Of a stretch of DNA of 64,000 nucleotides, positions 62,485 through 64,000 are shown one piece after another (the first letter of the stretch is position 1; every line of letters begins with the position of its first letter). The notes under the pieces are model-generated. The model was not told the DNA's origin. It did no database searches and saw only the letters and a program-made list of their open reading frames with translations. Made by a program: the position numbers and the translations under genes. The DNA comes from Acetobacter orleanensis (lineage in GTDB: Bacteria; Pseudomonadota; Alphaproteobacteria; Acetobacterales; Acetobacteraceae). Where the stretch lies: the NCBI RefSeq assembly GCF_001581005.1, contig NZ_LHZV01000065.1:124001-188000 (forward strand), in the 5' to 3' direction.

Positions 62485-63198
62485 TTACGGAGCCAGCAAC
62501 ACGGTAGCGTTGGCGCTTGCCCGCACAGTTTGTGTTTCTGCGGTGCTGGAGGGCGGCGGCGCGCTGTCCGCCATGGCGGCGCGAGCCGGCATAGCCATCA
62601 TCATGACAGGGCGCGGAAACCCACCGTGAGACAGAGAGACGTTGGCAAAACGCACCACATGCATCCCGAGTGTGGCGGCCAGAGTTTCAGCCTGCTTTTT
62701 CAGATCTTCCACAGCTTTTTGCTCAGCGTCCAGCATCAGCTTCTTCTCGTTTTCGGGAGAAAGTGACCATGAAAGGTCGTCCAGCATCAGCCCTTCACCC
62801 TGAAGCTGCCCGGTCAGTGGCAGCAGGTTTGTGCCATTAGGTGCTGTAAAGGTGAGAGCCTGCGAGGCTGTCCATGATGAAGGCCCTTTATCGGGCTGAT
62901 TTTCCGAGACGGAATATTGGAGCACAGCGGCCTTCACCCCAGCGGCTTTGGCAGACTGCTCCACCGCCTTATGAACCAGTGTGTTGACGGCCTGCTGAGC
63001 AGTCGCAGCAGTCTTTTCCCGACTTTCTGCCCGGAACCGGGCAATCAACTGGTCGGGCGGGGCCTCCACGGAGCCCGAGCCGTTCAGTTCCAGACGCGTG
63101 TAGCTGTCTTCTGGCCTGCTTTCAGCCAGAGCCGGAGCAGTGGCGGCCAGAGCAAGGGCCAGAGTGCTGAGAACAGTGAGGCGAGGGGAAAGGCGCAT
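62485..63198 (-). CDS. Periplasmic SIMPL-domain protein (DUF541)
   Basis: A 237-residue protein with signal peptide (LTVLSTLALALAATAPALA) and a SIMPL domain: LELNGSGSVEAPPDQLIARF, LQYSVSENQPDK, and AVEDLKKQAETLAATLGMHV. Family members are envelope proteins of uncertain role, some linked to oxidative stress. Its ATG shares one base with the stop of the preceding small secreted protein, so they are co-translated. Confidence 0.85.
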   Translation of the reverse strand: MRLSPRLTVLSTLALALAATAPALAESRPEDSYTRLELNGSGSVEAPPDQLIARFRAESREKTAATAQQAVNTLVHKAVEQSAKAAGVKAAVLQYSVSENQPDKGPSSWTASQALTFTAPNGTNLLPLTGQLQGEGLMLDDLSWSLSPENEKKLMLDAEQKAVEDLKKQAETLAATLGMHVVRFANVSLSHGGFPRPVMMMAMPARAAMADSAPPPSSTAETQTVRASANATVLLAP

Positions 63199-63548
63199 TA
63201 AGGTGATGTCCTTTTCAAGCTGATAATGGCGCGGCGCAGACGACTGATCCCGGAGCGGACCAGCCCCTGACGGCACAGGTCTGTACCTTCTTCCTGCAAC
63301 TGGCTGACCATACGCGGCAGGGTATCTTTATTATAACTCTCAATGACACGGGAAAGCCGAAAGCAAAAGGCGGCACTGTCTGAGGTAATAACCACAGGCT
63401 TAGGACCCGGGAGGACAGGCAGAATGCGGCGCCCTTCATCCTGAGGTGGTGGTGGGAGAACCGCTTGTGCTGAAAGCCGCGTGGCAATGGCTGTTGTCGC
63501 GATGCTCCCTAATGTCAGCATAAGGGCGAGAAGCAGGGATCGTCTCAT
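63198..63548 (-). CDS. Small secreted protein, unknown function
   Basis: A 116-residue protein with an N-terminal signal (SLLLALMLTLGSIATTAIAT). The mature part is helical with two cysteines (AAFCFRLSRVIESYNK, EEGTDLCRQGLVRSG) that could form a disulfide. No family was recognised. Translationally coupled to the SIMPL protein. Confidence 0.65.
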   Translation of the reverse strand: MRRSLLLALMLTLGSIATTAIATRLSAQAVLPPPPQDEGRRILPVLPGPKPVVITSDSAAFCFRLSRVIESYNKDTLPRMVSQLQEEGTDLCRQGLVRSGISRLRRAIISLKRTSP

Positions 63549-63630
63549 CCTTTACCATTTTAAGGAGCCAATGTCTTTTTCAAGGCAAAACGATTTTTGT
63601 AATGATTTATTGATGTAAAGCGGGGTGGTA

Positions 63631-64000
63631 TTAATGATTGTTAGGCATTGAGTCTGCTAGCAAGAGTGCGTTCGCTTCCGGAAGCGGGATTTCAATGCAG
63701 GTGATCAGCCCCGGATTGTTGGATGAGAGGTGCAACTGCCCCTCATGCAACTGCACAATGGCCTGAACCAGTGAGAGGCCAAGGCCAGAGCCGGGGGTGT
63801 TTCTGGCCTGCTCAGCCCGGAAAAACCGTTCCGAAGCACGGGCCATATCGGCCTCATTCATCCCGATCCCCACATCGGCCACGCATAAGCGCAGCAGCGC
63901 GCCCCGGCTGCCGTCTGACCGACGGGCCGCGGGGAGGACTTTCGCGGAAAGGGTGACGGCTCCGTTGGAGGGGGAGAATTTAACAGCGTTATCCAGCAGG
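63631..64000 (-). CDS. Sensor histidine kinase, C-terminal part
   Basis: The ATP-binding domain of a histidine kinase, open to the window edge: N box LLDNAVKFSPSNG, G1 box VADVGIGMNEADMARASERF, F box FFRAE, and G2 box GSGLGLSLVQAIVQLHEG. It ends LLLADSMPNNH. The sensor and His-phosphorylation domains lie outside the window, so the signal cannot be named. Confidence 0.9.
   Translation of the reverse strand, partial: LLDNAVKFSPSNGAVTLSAKVLPAARRSDGSRGALLRLCVADVGIGMNEADMARASERFFRAEQARNTPGSGLGLSLVQAIVQLHEGQLHLSSNNPGLITCIEIPLPEANALLLADSMPNNH

Overview
This window looks like the chromosome of an acetic acid bacterium (Acetobacteraceae, probably Acetobacter or a close relative). The case rests on protein character, moderately high G+C, the alphaproteobacterial infA-maf-RNase E/G-yacG block, and the gltDB, ispH-thrB-rnhA and thrS-infC clusters. 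Genus and species cannot be fixed from sequence alone.

About 1-14990 is the right part of an integrated temperate phage. Its left end lies outside the window. A leftward block runs from a Cro-like repressor (8841) through small DNA-binding proteins, an adenine methyltransferase, a Toprim primase and a P-loop ATPase. It then reaches a 234-bp array of GGTTCCCTTT-type repeats with an AT-rich core (2928-3161), a probable replication origin. A terminator follows, then HNH endonuclease, small terminase and large terminase, the last cut by the window edge. Rightward from the immunity region lie a LexA/CI-type repressor, a very AT-rich family 25 glycosyltransferase (probable lysogenic conversion gene), and a second repressor-operator promoter. 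That promoter serves ten tightly packed genes: eight small unknown proteins, an excisionase-like protein and a tyrosine integrase. The integrase abuts the 3' end of tRNA-Ala(CGC), the likely attachment site.

About 15.1-17.9 kb and 33.2-35.3 kb are accessory patches in the core chromosome. The first holds a YggT-like gene, a decayed gene, a double-glycine-leader secreted peptide and a spanin-like pair, and ends at tRNA-Phe. The second holds a phage-type cell-wall hydrolase with holin-like genes and a 40-residue membrane peptide, and ends at tRNA-Leu. Both carry one copy of the same 49-bp repeat, bounded by inverted DnaA-box-like sequences.

The rest is core. 17.9-25.3 kb: yacG, short RNase E/G, maf, infA, hisD, hisG, rne. 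25.8-33.1 kb: Tat-type amidase, S10 peptidase and a TonB receptor with PepSY/DUF3325/DUF3649 membrane partners (iron uptake). 35.6-46.3 kb: NDUFA9-like protein, gltD, gltB, M3 peptidase, ABC1 kinase. 46.5-52.5 kb: lipoprotein, ispH, thrB, rnhA, a hydrolase, a peptide deformylase-like protein lacking metal ligands, and a GT-C-like membrane protein. 52.6-59.7 kb: an orphan MotA/OmpA-type pair, another OmpA-like protein, NAD kinase, GT4, TPR and GT9 proteins. 59.7-64 kb: thrS, infC with an ATA start, a SIMPL protein, a small secreted protein and a truncated histidine kinase.
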